A stretch of DNA of 64,000 nucleotides from Oscillospiraceae bacterium (lineage in GTDB: Bacteria > Bacillota > Clostridia > Oscillospirales > Ruminococcaceae). The notes below the pieces were generated by a model that worked only from the letters and a program-made list of their open reading frames with translations, did no database searches and had not been told where the DNA came from. Position numbers and translations under genes: made by a program. Below are positions 48,827 through 57,349 of the stretch, in pieces. The stretch is taken from contig JAFSIC010000044.1 of the NCBI GenBank assembly GCA_017439985.1, forward strand, positions 62,001 through 126,000, read 5' to 3'. The number at the start of each line of letters is the position of its first letter. The first letter of the stretch is position 1.

Positions 48827-50884
48827 TCATCGCAGTATCTGCGGAATCTCACCAATTCTCGTTAAATCCAGCTTGTGCATCGCACGGGTGGCGGCGATGT
48901 ACAGCAGGCTGTTGTCCAGCTCGCTGCGGAAATTGGTAGAATCCACGTTAGGCACGATGACCTGATCGAACTCCAAGCCTTTTGCCATGTGAGCAGAGGT
49001 GATGATCATGCCTTCTTCAAAGCTGCTGCTCTCGAAACTCAGCAGCTGCAGCTGTGGGTACTTGTCTGCCAACGCGGCGTGGAGAACTTCCGCCTCCGGC
49101 TGGGATTTGGTGATGATGCCCAGGGTTGTATGGCTGCTCTGCTTCCAGTTTTCAATGAGAGCGATGATGGTATCCAGCTGTTCACCCTCATCCCAGCAGA
49201 GATGCAGCTGAGGCTCCTCGCCATGTCGCTCCACAGGGATCAATTTCTTGTTTTCGTGAATCTTGCGGGCAAAGTTGGTGATCTCGATGGTGGAACGGTA
49301 GCTGCGGCACAGCTCCACGGCAGTGGCACCGTCAAAGAACGGCTGAATCTTTTCCACAGAGGAGGAGCTGTAGGGGTTCACGCTCTGATGAGCGTCGCCC
49401 AGAATAGTCATTTTGCAGTCGAAGACCTTGCTGATGACCGCGTACTGGATCGGTGTGTAGTCCTGCATCTCGTCCACCAGCAGATGTTTGATGGTCTTAT
49501 ATGCCATATCCGTGCCCTCAAAGAAGAGCTTCACATAGAGCAGCGGGAACACATCGCAGAATTCCAGACGGTTTTTCGCCAGTTTCTTGAAGAGATGCGC
49601 TTTGCCGCTGTCCTCCCAGAAGCGGGCGTAGAGCCCATTGGCTGTGCTGTATGGGAAGAAAGATTTGATGCGTTTTTTCAGTTCGCGGCCCACAGCAGGC
49701 TCCAAAGGCTGCTCATGAGTGCGTTTGTACTGGGCAATCAGGTCGGTGGCCATTTTCTGCAGACGCTGCTTGATAGGCAGACGGCTCAATCCTGTCCACA
49801 GCCATTCCAGCTGCTCGGCAGAGATCTTCAGCTGACCGAGATCAATGTCCTGCGGCTGGAAAAATTCTGCTTCCACACGCTGAAGAAAGGCGTCCAGTTC
49901 CTTCACGAAATCAATGGTCGCTTTGTAATGGATACGCTCCACAGCGGCTGCGTCGTCCTTTGCCAGAAGATCTGCCACCTGCTGTGCGAAGGTCTGGAAC
50001 TTGAATTTCTTGCCCAACAGCTCCTGTGCCATCTCCTCGAAGCTCATTTCCAGAATGTTTTCCTCGCCCAGCTCCGGCAGGACGTTGCTGATGTAGCTGC
50101 CGAAAACCTTATTCGGTGAGAGGATGAGGATGTTTCGGGAGTTCAGCTCCTGCTTGAAGCGATACAGCAGGAAGGCCACGCGATGCAGTGCGATTGAGGT
50201 TTTTCCTGAACCGGCAGAACCCTGAATGATGAGCACTTTGGCATTTTCATCGCGGATGATGCGGTTCTGCTCCTTCTGAATGGTAGCGACGATGTTTTTC
50301 ATTTTCTCGTCGGAGCTGCGGGACAGCTCCTTCTGCAGGACTTCGTCGTTGATGTTCATGGCGGACTCGATCATGTACTCCATCTCGCTGCGAACGATGC
50401 GGTACTGACGTTTCAGACTGATGTCGCCCTCGATGATACCCATTGGCGCAGTAAAGTGGGCCGGTCCGGATTCAAAGTCGTAGAACATGGAAGAAATGGG
50501 CGCACGCCAGTCGTAGATGAGGTTTTCCTTGCTCTCCTCATCCTCAAAAGCATGGATGCCCAGATAGATATTCTGTGTATTGGCGGCGCCTGCTTCGTTG
50601 AAGTCGATGCGCCCGAAATATGGGGAGAGGATCAGCTTATCGATGCGGGCTGCCTCGCGGATGATCTCCTCACCGCGGTCCATTTCATCGCTGACATTGA
50701 TGCGGTTGGCGACCAGTTCCTTGGTATCCATATCCGCCTGCTCTTCCCAAAGCTGACGCTTCATCTCCAAAACCTGCTCGGCTGCTGCATCAATCTGCGC
50801 CTGCAGCTTGTCGCGCTGCATCTGCAGACGGCTCAGCACCTGCTTCAAATAACGGCGTTCGTCTTGTTCTGTTGGCTGAAACAC
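48827..50884 (-). CDS. helD: HelD-type UvrD-like ATPase (RNA polymerase recycling factor)
   Basis: 685 residues. A long N-terminal coiled coil (~10-80, RRYLKQVLSRLQMQRDKLQA) is followed by the HelD-specific YFGRIDF and YDWRAPISSMFYDFE region, Walker A GSAGSGKTS (~222), and later helicase motifs DEMQDYTPIQYAVISKVF and the C-terminal AHMAKGLEFDQVIVPN with TRAMHKL. HelD removes stalled RNA polymerase from DNA in Firmicutes. Catalytic residues are intact. It has a downstream terminator, followed by a tail remnant of a second copy. Confidence 0.93.
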   Translation of the reverse strand: MFQPTEQDERRYLKQVLSRLQMQRDKLQAQIDAAAEQVLEMKRQLWEEQADMDTKELVANRINVSDEMDRGEEIIREAARIDKLILSPYFGRIDFNEAGAANTQNIYLGIHAFEDEESKENLIYDWRAPISSMFYDFESGPAHFTAPMGIIEGDISLKRQYRIVRSEMEYMIESAMNINDEVLQKELSRSSDEKMKNIVATIQKEQNRIIRDENAKVLIIQGSAGSGKTSIALHRVAFLLYRFKQELNSRNILILSPNKVFGSYISNVLPELGEENILEMSFEEMAQELLGKKFKFQTFAQQVADLLAKDDAAAVERIHYKATIDFVKELDAFLQRVEAEFFQPQDIDLGQLKISAEQLEWLWTGLSRLPIKQRLQKMATDLIAQYKRTHEQPLEPAVGRELKKRIKSFFPYSTANGLYARFWEDSGKAHLFKKLAKNRLEFCDVFPLLYVKLFFEGTDMAYKTIKHLLVDEMQDYTPIQYAVISKVFDCKMTILGDAHQSVNPYSSSSVEKIQPFFDGATAVELCRSYRSTIEITNFARKIHENKKLIPVERHGEEPQLHLCWDEGEQLDTIIALIENWKQSSHTTLGIITKSQPEAEVLHAALADKYPQLQLLSFESSSFEEGMIITSAHMAKGLEFDQVIVPNVDSTNFRSELDNSLLYIAATRAMHKLDLTRIGEIPQILR

Positions 50885-50957
50885 GATTCTTCTCCCTCAC
50901 ATTCTGTTGATAAAATTTGTTTGCGGACAGATATTATAGAGGGAAAAATCGCTTTTG

Positions 50958-51521
50958 TCAAGCGCTGCACTGAAAAGCCAGCAGAATCGTGAAAATCAGC
51001 ATGGCGGGGTTCCAATGGCGCAGAAAAAGCCATGCTCCCAAAATCAGCAGAAGCGTCCATGTCAACGCGGAAAGCAAGCGGCAGCTGCGTTCTGCAGCGC
51101 GGGGAGGAAGCAGCTGCCCCAGCACCAATGCTGCCAGATTTCCGCCGTCCATAGGCAGGATGGGAAGCAGATTCAGAGTCGCCAGCACCAGATGGAAGAT
51201 GGCGCTCAGTTTATTCCACGGCAGCAAGAAAAGCGTCGCCAGCAGATTAAAGGCAGGACCTGCCAGATGGAGCAGAAAGTCCTGCCAAAATGTTCCGCAG
51301 CTGCTGCGCTCCATGCGGATGCCAAAGGCAGAGCAGTCCAGCAGCGTCACCTGCTGTTTCTGTGCGAGCAGCACCAGCAGATGCCCCAGCTCATGCCACA
51401 GCACCGCAAGCAAAAAGCGGCTTCCCTGCTCCAGCTGTTCTAATAGAAGGAAGATGCTCAGCAGCAGCAAAAAGGAAAAATGCAGGCGAACGTTCATTCC
51501 GAAGAGCTTGAAAGAAATCAT
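50958..51521 (-). CDS. SpoIVFB-like M50 site-2 protease
   Basis: 187 residues from the ATG at 51521, whose ATGA overlaps the stop of the M23 gene; an upstream in-frame ATG at 51536 is less likely. Six or so membrane segments, the zinc motif HELGH in LAVLWHELGHLLVLL and the NLLPILPMDGGN motif of S2P proteases identify it. In Bacillus, SpoIVFB cleaves pro-sigma-K; here pairing with a SpoIVFA-like partner supports a similar role. Confidence 0.9.
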   Translation of the reverse strand: MISFKLFGMNVRLHFSFLLLLSIFLLLEQLEQGSRFLLAVLWHELGHLLVLLAQKQQVTLLDCSAFGIRMERSSCGTFWQDFLLHLAGPAFNLLATLFLLPWNKLSAIFHLVLATLNLLPILPMDGGNLAALVLGQLLPPRAAERSCRLLSALTWTLLLILGAWLFLRHWNPAMLIFTILLAFQCSA

Positions 51522-52255
51522 AGAGGCAGCAGCCACAGCGGGTCACAGCGCAGCTCCTCCACGATGCACTCAAAGTGCAGGTGCGGGCCGGTGGAGACAC
51601 CGGTGCTGCCCACCAGCGCGATGCGTTCTCCTTGCCGCAGAACATCCCCCTGCTGTGCAATGAGGCGGCTGCAGTGGGCATATTTTGTTTGGAAATTCTC
51701 CGAATGGCTCACCACAAGATAGTTGCCGTAAATGTCCGACCAGCCGGCTTCGGTCACTTTTCCGTCAGCAGCACAGTGAATGGCTGTGCCCTCCAGGGCG
51801 GCAATATCAATGCCCGTATGGAAGTCCGGCTTTCCTGTGATGGGATGCTCCCGATAGCCGAAGTAGGATGTGATGCTTCCGCTCAGAGGGGTGCAAAGCT
51901 CCTGCTCCGCCGCAACTTGCCGGAAACTCATGCCTTCCGGCGCTTCTGCCGCCGAAAACGGCAATTCTGCCAAAGGATACAGGCCGCCCATGCCCTGCGG
52001 TTCTTCATAGATGTACTGATTCAGGAAGGTCTCCACCGCCTCCTGAAGCTGCTCCTGCTCCACCTGCGGCAGTTTCAGCGGCGGAGCGTTCAGCGCATCG
52101 TTCAGCCACAGCCGCAGATCCCCCACATTGAGCCACACACCCAAGCCCAAAAGCAGACAGAGGCAGATTTGCAGAAAGAGAATATCCCAGACTGTCCAGC
52201 GGGGTTTGGGCGGAGTTTTGCTTTTATTTCGATAGGTATAGCCTGTTTTTTTCAT
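51518..52255 (-). CDS. SpoIVFA-like M23 peptidase-domain membrane protein
   Basis: 245 residues from ATG 52255 (GGACGGGAGAGC upstream). One membrane segment (WDILFLQICLCLLLGLGVWL, ~25-45) then an extracytoplasmic M23 (LytM) domain: GSITSYFGYREHPITGKPDF with HTGID, and GPHLHFE. The zinc-site residues (H-x3-D, H-x-H) are retained, unlike some SpoIVFA proteins where the domain is inactive. It is upstream of, and coupled to, the M50 protease gene. Confidence 0.88.
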   Translation of the reverse strand: MKKTGYTYRNKSKTPPKPRWTVWDILFLQICLCLLLGLGVWLNVGDLRLWLNDALNAPPLKLPQVEQEQLQEAVETFLNQYIYEEPQGMGGLYPLAELPFSAAEAPEGMSFRQVAAEQELCTPLSGSITSYFGYREHPITGKPDFHTGIDIAALEGTAIHCAADGKVTEAGWSDIYGNYLVVSHSENFQTKYAHCSRLIAQQGDVLRQGERIALVGSTGVSTGPHLHFECIVEELRCDPLWLLPL

Positions 52256-52298
52256 GCTCTCCCGTCCTTTCAGAGCATTGTATGCTCGCGGACGCAAA

Positions 52299-52324
52299 AA
52301 AAGGACTCCCGAAGGAGTCCTTTT
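52299..52324. terminator. Bidirectional terminator before the SpoIVFA-like gene
   Basis: AAAAGGACTCC (52299-52309) and GGAGTCCTTTT (52314-52324), loop CGAA. It mainly ends the UPF0597 transcript. Confidence 0.93.
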
Positions 52325-52334
52325 GAATTCAAAA

Positions 52335-53624
52335 CTATTTTGCTGCTTTTTCCAGCATGATGTTCAGCATCAGACGGTCCAGTTCCACAGAACCTTCGTT
52401 GCCCAGCAGGCAGAAGTTTGCGATGGTCTTGTCAACGTCTTCGTCAACGATACCTTCGTTGGACTGTACGCGGATGCCTTTCATAGCCAGCAGAGCTGCC
52501 TGCCATGCTGCGTTAACGCAGGTAGCGATCTTCAGGGCGCAGTCAGGTTTTGCACCGTCGCAGCACATACCGGTTACGTTACCGATCATGTTGAATACTG
52601 CGTATTCCATTTCTTTTACGCCGCCGCCCAGCATGTAGGTGATTGCTGCTGCGGTACCGGAAGCTGCTACAGTTGCGCCGCAGAATGCGGACAGTTTACC
52701 GAACTGAGCTTTGATGTAGATTGCCATCAGGGAGCTGATGGTTACTGCGCGGAGCAGTTCTTCACGGTTTTTGCCCATGTATTCAGCGATAGCGATTGCC
52801 GGAACGGAGGAAGAGATACCCTGGTTACCGGAACCGGAGTTGGTAACAACAGAGAAGTCTGCGCCTGCCATACGAGCGTCAGCAGCAGCTGCTGCGATCA
52901 TCATGGAGTAGTTGATGCAGTCGTAAGCACGGATGCCCTGTTTGATCTCTTTTTCCATGGATTTACCGATCATCAGACCGTAATCGTTTTTCATACCTTC
53001 GCCGGCGATGATGGAGTTTACTTCAACGGACTGTTTGATGATATCCAGTTTTTCTACATCAACGGTGGTAGCGAATTCATGGATTTTTGCAACGGAGAGA
53101 TACTCGCGAACATCAATGCCTGCTTTGCCGCCTTCAGCGGATGGGCTGCGGGTATCCATGAGAACTTCGCCGTCTTTTTCCAGATAGCAGAGGTTGGTGT
53201 GAGCTTTTGCAACGATGGCTTTGGTCATATGGCCATTGCCTTTTGCGATCACTTCAATGTAGAGTTTTTCCGGATCTTTGGACAGGTCCAGAGAAACTTT
53301 TTTAGCAGCAACCATTGCTTTTGCGGTGTCCAGCTGTTCAGCGGTGATACCGTTGATCACTTCCAGCTGTTTTTCCGGTTTTGCAACGATTGCACCGATT
53401 GCTGCAGCGTATTCGATGCCGGTCAGGCCGGTACCCGGGATGCCGGCAGAGTAAGCGTTTTTGATGATGTTGCCGCTGGCAATGACGTCCAGAGTTTCTA
53501 CGGTTTCGCCCAGTTTTTCAGCAGCAGCTGCTGCAGTCAGAGCGATCGCACCAGGTTCGGTACAGCCGGTAGCCAGAACCATGTTTGCGTTGAGAATTTC
53601 AATAATTTTGTCGTAATTTACCAC
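52335..53624 (-). CDS. UPF0597 / L-cysteine desulfidase-like protein
   Basis: 429 residues with the iron-sulfur enzyme hallmarks ATGCTEPGAIALTAAAAA at the N-terminus, NSGSGNQGISSSVPAIAI in the middle and GMCCDGAKPDCALKI near the end. Relatives include archaeal L-cysteine desulfidase (cysteine to pyruvate, ammonia and sulfide) and E. coli YhaM, involved in cysteine detoxification. The three Cys-rich stretches fit a [4Fe-4S] dehydratase. Monocistronic with its own terminator. Confidence 0.9.
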   Translation of the reverse strand: MVNYDKIIEILNANMVLATGCTEPGAIALTAAAAAEKLGETVETLDVIASGNIIKNAYSAGIPGTGLTGIEYAAAIGAIVAKPEKQLEVINGITAEQLDTAKAMVAAKKVSLDLSKDPEKLYIEVIAKGNGHMTKAIVAKAHTNLCYLEKDGEVLMDTRSPSAEGGKAGIDVREYLSVAKIHEFATTVDVEKLDIIKQSVEVNSIIAGEGMKNDYGLMIGKSMEKEIKQGIRAYDCINYSMMIAAAAADARMAGADFSVVTNSGSGNQGISSSVPAIAIAEYMGKNREELLRAVTISSLMAIYIKAQFGKLSAFCGATVAASGTAAAITYMLGGGVKEMEYAVFNMIGNVTGMCCDGAKPDCALKIATCVNAAWQAALLAMKGIRVQSNEGIVDEDVDKTIANFCLLGNEGSVELDRLMLNIMLEKAAK

Positions 53625-53732
53625 GATTATTCTCCTTCGTTTTCAGAACTTGGCGGGCTTGCGACGCCATTCGCCATAATGTTACAGGTTTCCAACTATT
53701 ATTATGAACTTTTTTCTATGCCTTGTCAATGC

Positions 53733-54005
53733 TTATTTGTGCTCGTCCAAGTACTTTTCCTGATACTTCTTGCTCTCATCCATCATGTTCTGGTAGATGG
53801 ACGCAATGTACGGAGCGTACTCTTCCCCCGCCAGCGCAGAAACTTTGGCAATGACTGCTTTTTCCCGCTCCGGATGGTAGATCGGCAGATCGTGGGCTTT
53901 CTTGTATGCCGCCACATCACGGGTCACTTCCATGCGCTTCACCAGCAGAGCGGTGATCTCTTTATCCAAGCCGTCAATGATAAGACGGATCTCGTCCAGA
54001 TTCAT
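53733..54005 (-). CDS. Chorismate mutase (AroQ type)
   Basis: 90 residues, all-helical: MNLDEIRLIIDGLDKEITAL, VKRMEVTRDVAAYKKAH and ERE at the expected positions identify an AroQ chorismate mutase domain. It converts chorismate to prephenate for Phe/Tyr synthesis. Start at ATG 54005 (AAGGGGAG upstream). Short stand-alone form. Confidence 0.9.
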   Translation of the reverse strand: MNLDEIRLIIDGLDKEITALLVKRMEVTRDVAAYKKAHDLPIYHPEREKAVIAKVSALAGEEYAPYIASIYQNMMDESKKYQEKYLDEHK

Positions 54006-54070
54006 CAAAATCTCCCCTTTTTCCTGTTTGTTTCATCATACTCCAAAGCTTGTGCGCCGTCAAGAACGGA

Positions 54071-54097
54071 AAAAGCCCTCTCTGTCGAGAGGGCTTT
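54071..54097 (-). terminator. Terminator of the 54101 amidase gene
   Basis: GCCCTCTC (54075-54082) and GAGAGGGC (54087-54094), loop TGTC, with A's and T's extending both sides. Confidence 0.9.
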
Positions 54098-54100
54098 GAT

Positions 54101-54841
54101 TCAGATGATATACTCGCTTTTTGCGTAGCCTGTAAAGCCTCCAAAGCCTACCACAGACCAGCCGTTGCCGATTTGGGAATAGACCAGCAGCTTGCTGTTG
54201 TTTGGAATTTGGACTAAAACCTGCGCCTCTGTGCTTGGGAAGCGACGGAGATTCAAGTTCGCGCCGCCGGTATGGACAGTGCCGATACGCAGAGGCTGCG
54301 GCGGGACAAAGGGCACTCCGAAGTAAGCACAGACTCCCTTGACCACCGCCTGGGCGATATTGCCCAGATTGTCGCGGATCCACTGAGCATCCTCCCAGTT
54401 GTCATGGTAGGCAACCTCCAGAAGCACCGCCGGCATATCTGTGCGAACCACTTCCGCCAGCCTCGTTGTGGGCAGGATGCGGATCTCGGAGGGCAGTGGG
54501 TAAATCTGACGCATCTCCTCCGCCAGAAGCTCCACTGCTTTGCGGGAGAAGGCATCGTTGGGATCGTAGTAGACCTCCACGCCCCGAACCTGACCCTCCT
54601 TGCCCTCGCCTGCTGCGTTGGAGTGCAGCGCAAGATGCAGATCGATATCCGAGGCGTTGGACTGGCGGATCACGTCCTGCAGTTCCTGTGTGGCAGGATC
54701 GCTGCGCAGATATGTGATACCGCTGGAAATGAGATAGGGCTCCATTTCATCCGCCAGCAGATTCATGTAGTATTCTTCGTTGCCGCCGCCTGCATAGAGG
54801 TTAAACTCCTGCAGCGAGGGGCTGAGATACAGTCTCGGCAT
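54101..54841 (-). CDS. N-acetylmuramoyl-L-alanine amidase with SH3 domain
   Basis: 246 residues, no signal peptide visible. The amidase_3 fold spans ~1-175: YLSPSLQEFNLYAGGGNEEY, the zinc His and Glu region LALHSNAAGEG and the catalytic PAVLLEVAYHDNWED. A bacterial SH3-type domain is at the C-terminus (ANLNLRRFPSTEAQVLVQIP). Missing a signal sequence, it may act inside the cell (for example during spore formation) or leave by another route. Related enzymes include CwlD and CwlC. Confidence 0.88.
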   Translation of the reverse strand: MPRLYLSPSLQEFNLYAGGGNEEYYMNLLADEMEPYLISSGITYLRSDPATQELQDVIRQSNASDIDLHLALHSNAAGEGKEGQVRGVEVYYDPNDAFSRKAVELLAEEMRQIYPLPSEIRILPTTRLAEVVRTDMPAVLLEVAYHDNWEDAQWIRDNLGNIAQAVVKGVCAYFGVPFVPPQPLRIGTVHTGGANLNLRRFPSTEAQVLVQIPNNSKLLVYSQIGNGWSVVGFGGFTGYAKSEYII

Positions 54842-54852
54842 AGTCCTCCCTC

Positions 54853-54960
54853 CTAACGACGCGGCATTTTCGGCTTATCGAAAGCGGGGTTAAAGGCATA
54901 GAAGTTCTTGCTGTCCAGCCGCTCCTGTGTCAGACGGAGCGCTTCAGCGAAATGGGCAGT
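54853..54960 (-). pseudogene. C-terminal fragment of a lost gene
   Basis: An open stretch in frame with the ABC ATPase stop codon reads AHFAEALRLTQERLDSKNFY then AFNPAFDKPKMPRR and ends in TAG at 54853-54855, followed by the GGAGGGAGG ribosome binding site of the amidase gene. It has no start codon. It looks like the last 35 codons of a gene whose body was replaced by the transporter operon. Family not recognised. Confidence 0.6.
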
Positions 54961-55620
54961 TTAAGTGCTTTTCTTCAAAATATCCACAATTTGTCCGTTG
55001 GACATGGCGATGATGCGGTCGGACATACTGAGTGCTTCCGGACGGTCGTGGGTGACCATGATCGTGGTCATATTGAAATCGCGATGGAGCTTCAGCACCA
55101 GCTCGCGCATTCCCTGACGCAGTTCCTCGTCCAGCGCGGAAAAAGGCTCATCCAGAAGCAGCAGTTTCGGCTTTGCAGCCAGCGCTCTGGCCAGCGCAAC
55201 TCGCTGCTGCTGTCCGCCCGACAACTGATGGATCCGGCGCTTTCCATAGCCGGCCAGCTGTACTTTTTCCAGAAGCTCCCGCGCTGTCTGCAGGCGCTGT
55301 GCTTTGGGAAGCCGCTGCATCTTCAGCGGAAAGGCAATGTTGTCCTCCACATTCATATTGGGAAACAGACGCATATCCTGAAAAACGATGACTGTTCCTC
55401 TTTTATGAATGGGCATCTGCGTGATGTCCTGCCCATCCAGAAAAATCTGTCCCTGTTCCACCGGAAGGATACCTGCGATGGCTTTCAGCAGGGTGCTTTT
55501 GCCGCAGCCGGAAGGGCCCTGCAAAGACAGGAACTCTCCCTGCGCCGCCTGCAGACTGATATCGGGCAGGATGCAGTCTTTTCCTATATTCACTGTTACA
55601 TGTTCAATATTCAGTTTCAT
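54961..55620 (-). CDS. ABC transporter ATP-binding protein, YnjD-like
   Basis: 219 residues with Walker A GPSGCGKS, the signature LSGGQQQRVALARALAAKP and Walker B LLLLDEPFSALD. It energises the two permeases upstream, and its start overlaps theirs. Together with the YnjB-type binding protein it forms a YnjBCD-like importer. Substrate unknown. Confidence 0.93.
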   Translation of the reverse strand: MKLNIEHVTVNIGKDCILPDISLQAAQGEFLSLQGPSGCGKSTLLKAIAGILPVEQGQIFLDGQDITQMPIHKRGTVIVFQDMRLFPNMNVEDNIAFPLKMQRLPKAQRLQTARELLEKVQLAGYGKRRIHQLSGGQQQRVALARALAAKPKLLLLDEPFSALDEELRQGMRELVLKLHRDFNMTTIMVTHDRPEALSMSDRIIAMSNGQIVDILKKST

Positions 55621-56417
55621 CGGGTTTCCTCTCCCCTCTCAAGATGATGGATCAACGCTTCAAACAGGAAGAAAATCAGCAATGCCGAGCCTACAAAGAC
55701 CACAGAATATACTGCGGAAAGAGCACGGTCACCGCTTTGGATGTAAGGAACCAGGACGAGAGCCAAGGTTTTTACCCGTCCGCCGCCTATCAGCAGCGTG
55801 CTGAAATACTGGCTGTAGGACAAAATAAAGCCCATGCTCATGGAGGACAGGATCCCCGGCAGCAGAGCCGGTAATGTCACTTGGAAAAAAGCCGTGAACG
55901 GTCCTGCTCCCAGTACCATAGCCTGCTCCTCCATGCGTTGACCTACCGCACGGGTCACATCAGTCATGATGGTAATGCAGTACGGTACGGCGGCGATCAG
56001 GTGGACGATCACAACACCGACTAATGTATCGCTGAGTCCAAGGCGGATCAGCGTGATCTGGATGCCCATGGCAAAAACGGTGCCCGGAACCAAAAGCGGC
56101 AGGAAGCTGCCTATACGCACGAAGCTTTTTCCTTTGAAGTCATAAAACTCTGTGGCTCTTGCTGTGAGGATGCCCACAACAGTAGCTAAGAATGCTACAA
56201 TGGCTGCCAGCGTGATACTGCTCAGGAGAAGATCCGGCAGCTTTGCCGAACCGAAGAACAGCTCCTGCAGAGTACGCAGCGTGTAGCTTTCCGGCAGGAG
56301 ATTCGGCCAGGGCCAGCGGCCTGTAACGCTCCACAACAGCAGTACCGCGATGGGCAGCAGAATGCTGACACCTGTGATCAATAAAATCAGCTTTAGAAAG
56401 GTCTGTTGCTTCATCAT
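55617..56417 (-). CDS. ABC transporter permease, second subunit
   Basis: 266 residues with six membrane segments and the inner-membrane EAA-type loop (EEQAMVLGAGPFTAFFQVTL). It overlaps the ATPase gene and the first permease gene by 4 bp each, so all three are cotranslated. Confidence 0.92.
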   Translation of the reverse strand: MMKQQTFLKLILLITGVSILLPIAVLLLWSVTGRWPWPNLLPESYTLRTLQELFFGSAKLPDLLLSSITLAAIVAFLATVVGILTARATEFYDFKGKSFVRIGSFLPLLVPGTVFAMGIQITLIRLGLSDTLVGVVIVHLIAAVPYCITIMTDVTRAVGQRMEEQAMVLGAGPFTAFFQVTLPALLPGILSSMSMGFILSYSQYFSTLLIGGGRVKTLALVLVPYIQSGDRALSAVYSVVFVGSALLIFFLFEALIHHLERGEETR

Positions 56418-57283
56418 TCCCTACCTCCTGTTTGTTTCAGCAGCTTGCGGGTCAGCAAGGCATAGAGCAAGGCCATTGCCAGCGACAGGAACAGAATCAC
56501 GCCGTTCATCGCCATGGCATACGGTCTGTCACGGAGTTCCGGGCTGGTGTAGGCCATATACGCCTGCACCGGCAGAGCTTTCGGAACGGTGGTGCCCAGG
56601 AGGAAAGGCAGTTCATAGCCGCCAAATGCGAAGATAAAGATAATGAGAAATGCTTTCAGCGCGGCAGGAAGGCTCAGTGGCAGCGTGATTTGGAAGAAAC
56701 TGCGCCACGGCGATGCCCCGAGGTTTTCCGCCGCTTCCCCCAATGTACTGCTGATACTGCTCATCAGTGCGAGAACAAAATAGGCAACGAAAGGGATCTC
56801 TTTCCAAAGGTAAGCCGCGATGGCTGCGCCGTAGTTTTCCGTGTAGAGCAAGGCAGGAAACTGATTAAAGTCTATAATAAAGCCCAGCATATAAGCGATG
56901 CGGGCGAAGAGCCCTGTCTGCGAGAACAGACTAATAACAAAAACCGCAACCACTGCATGGGGCATGAGAATGGGCAGGCGCACCAGATAGAGCAGCTCGC
57001 CCTTGCTGTGTCCGCGCTTCACCAAAGCATAGCACAGTAGTACACCCAGCATTGTCGCCAACAGTGCGGACTGCAGGGCAATGCGCAGGCTGACTTCCAA
57101 TGCAGAGAGAAATTCCTCCTGCTGAAAGACTGCTTTGTAGTAATCCAAGGTCAGCGTCGTCAGACCGAAAGCGGGAATGTAGCCCAGACTTTGCAGCAGT
57201 ACATTCCAGATGGAAACAAGAATCAGCGCCATAATGACGAAAAACGGCAGCAGTAATAAATATGGAGTATAGGATCGTTTCAT
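56414..57283 (-). CDS. ABC transporter permease, first subunit
   Basis: 289 residues from ATG 57283 (GGGAGGTATCT upstream; the longer frame has none). Six membrane segments and the EAA loop AAENLGASPWRSFFQITLPL. A hairpin at 57304-57329 separates it from the binding-protein gene upstream. Confidence 0.92.
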   Translation of the reverse strand: MKRSYTPYLLLLPFFVIMALILVSIWNVLLQSLGYIPAFGLTTLTLDYYKAVFQQEEFLSALEVSLRIALQSALLATMLGVLLCYALVKRGHSKGELLYLVRLPILMPHAVVAVFVISLFSQTGLFARIAYMLGFIIDFNQFPALLYTENYGAAIAAYLWKEIPFVAYFVLALMSSISSTLGEAAENLGASPWRSFFQITLPLSLPAALKAFLIIFIFAFGGYELPFLLGTTVPKALPVQAYMAYTSPELRDRPYAMAMNGVILFLSLAMALLYALLTRKLLKQTGGRE

Positions 57284-57303
57284 AGATACCTCCCGACATA
57301 GAA

Positions 57304-57329
57304 AAAACGGTGCAAACATGCACCGTTTT
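57304..57329 (-). terminator. Intra-operon attenuator-like hairpin
   Basis: AAAACGGTGC (57304-57313) and GCACCGTTTT (57320-57329), loop AAACAT, with a U-run in the minus-strand RNA. It lies between the binding protein and permease genes of one operon, so it probably lets only part of the transcripts continue, giving binding protein in excess. Confidence 0.8.
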
Positions 57330-57349
57330 CTATTGTAGCGTATTTTATT

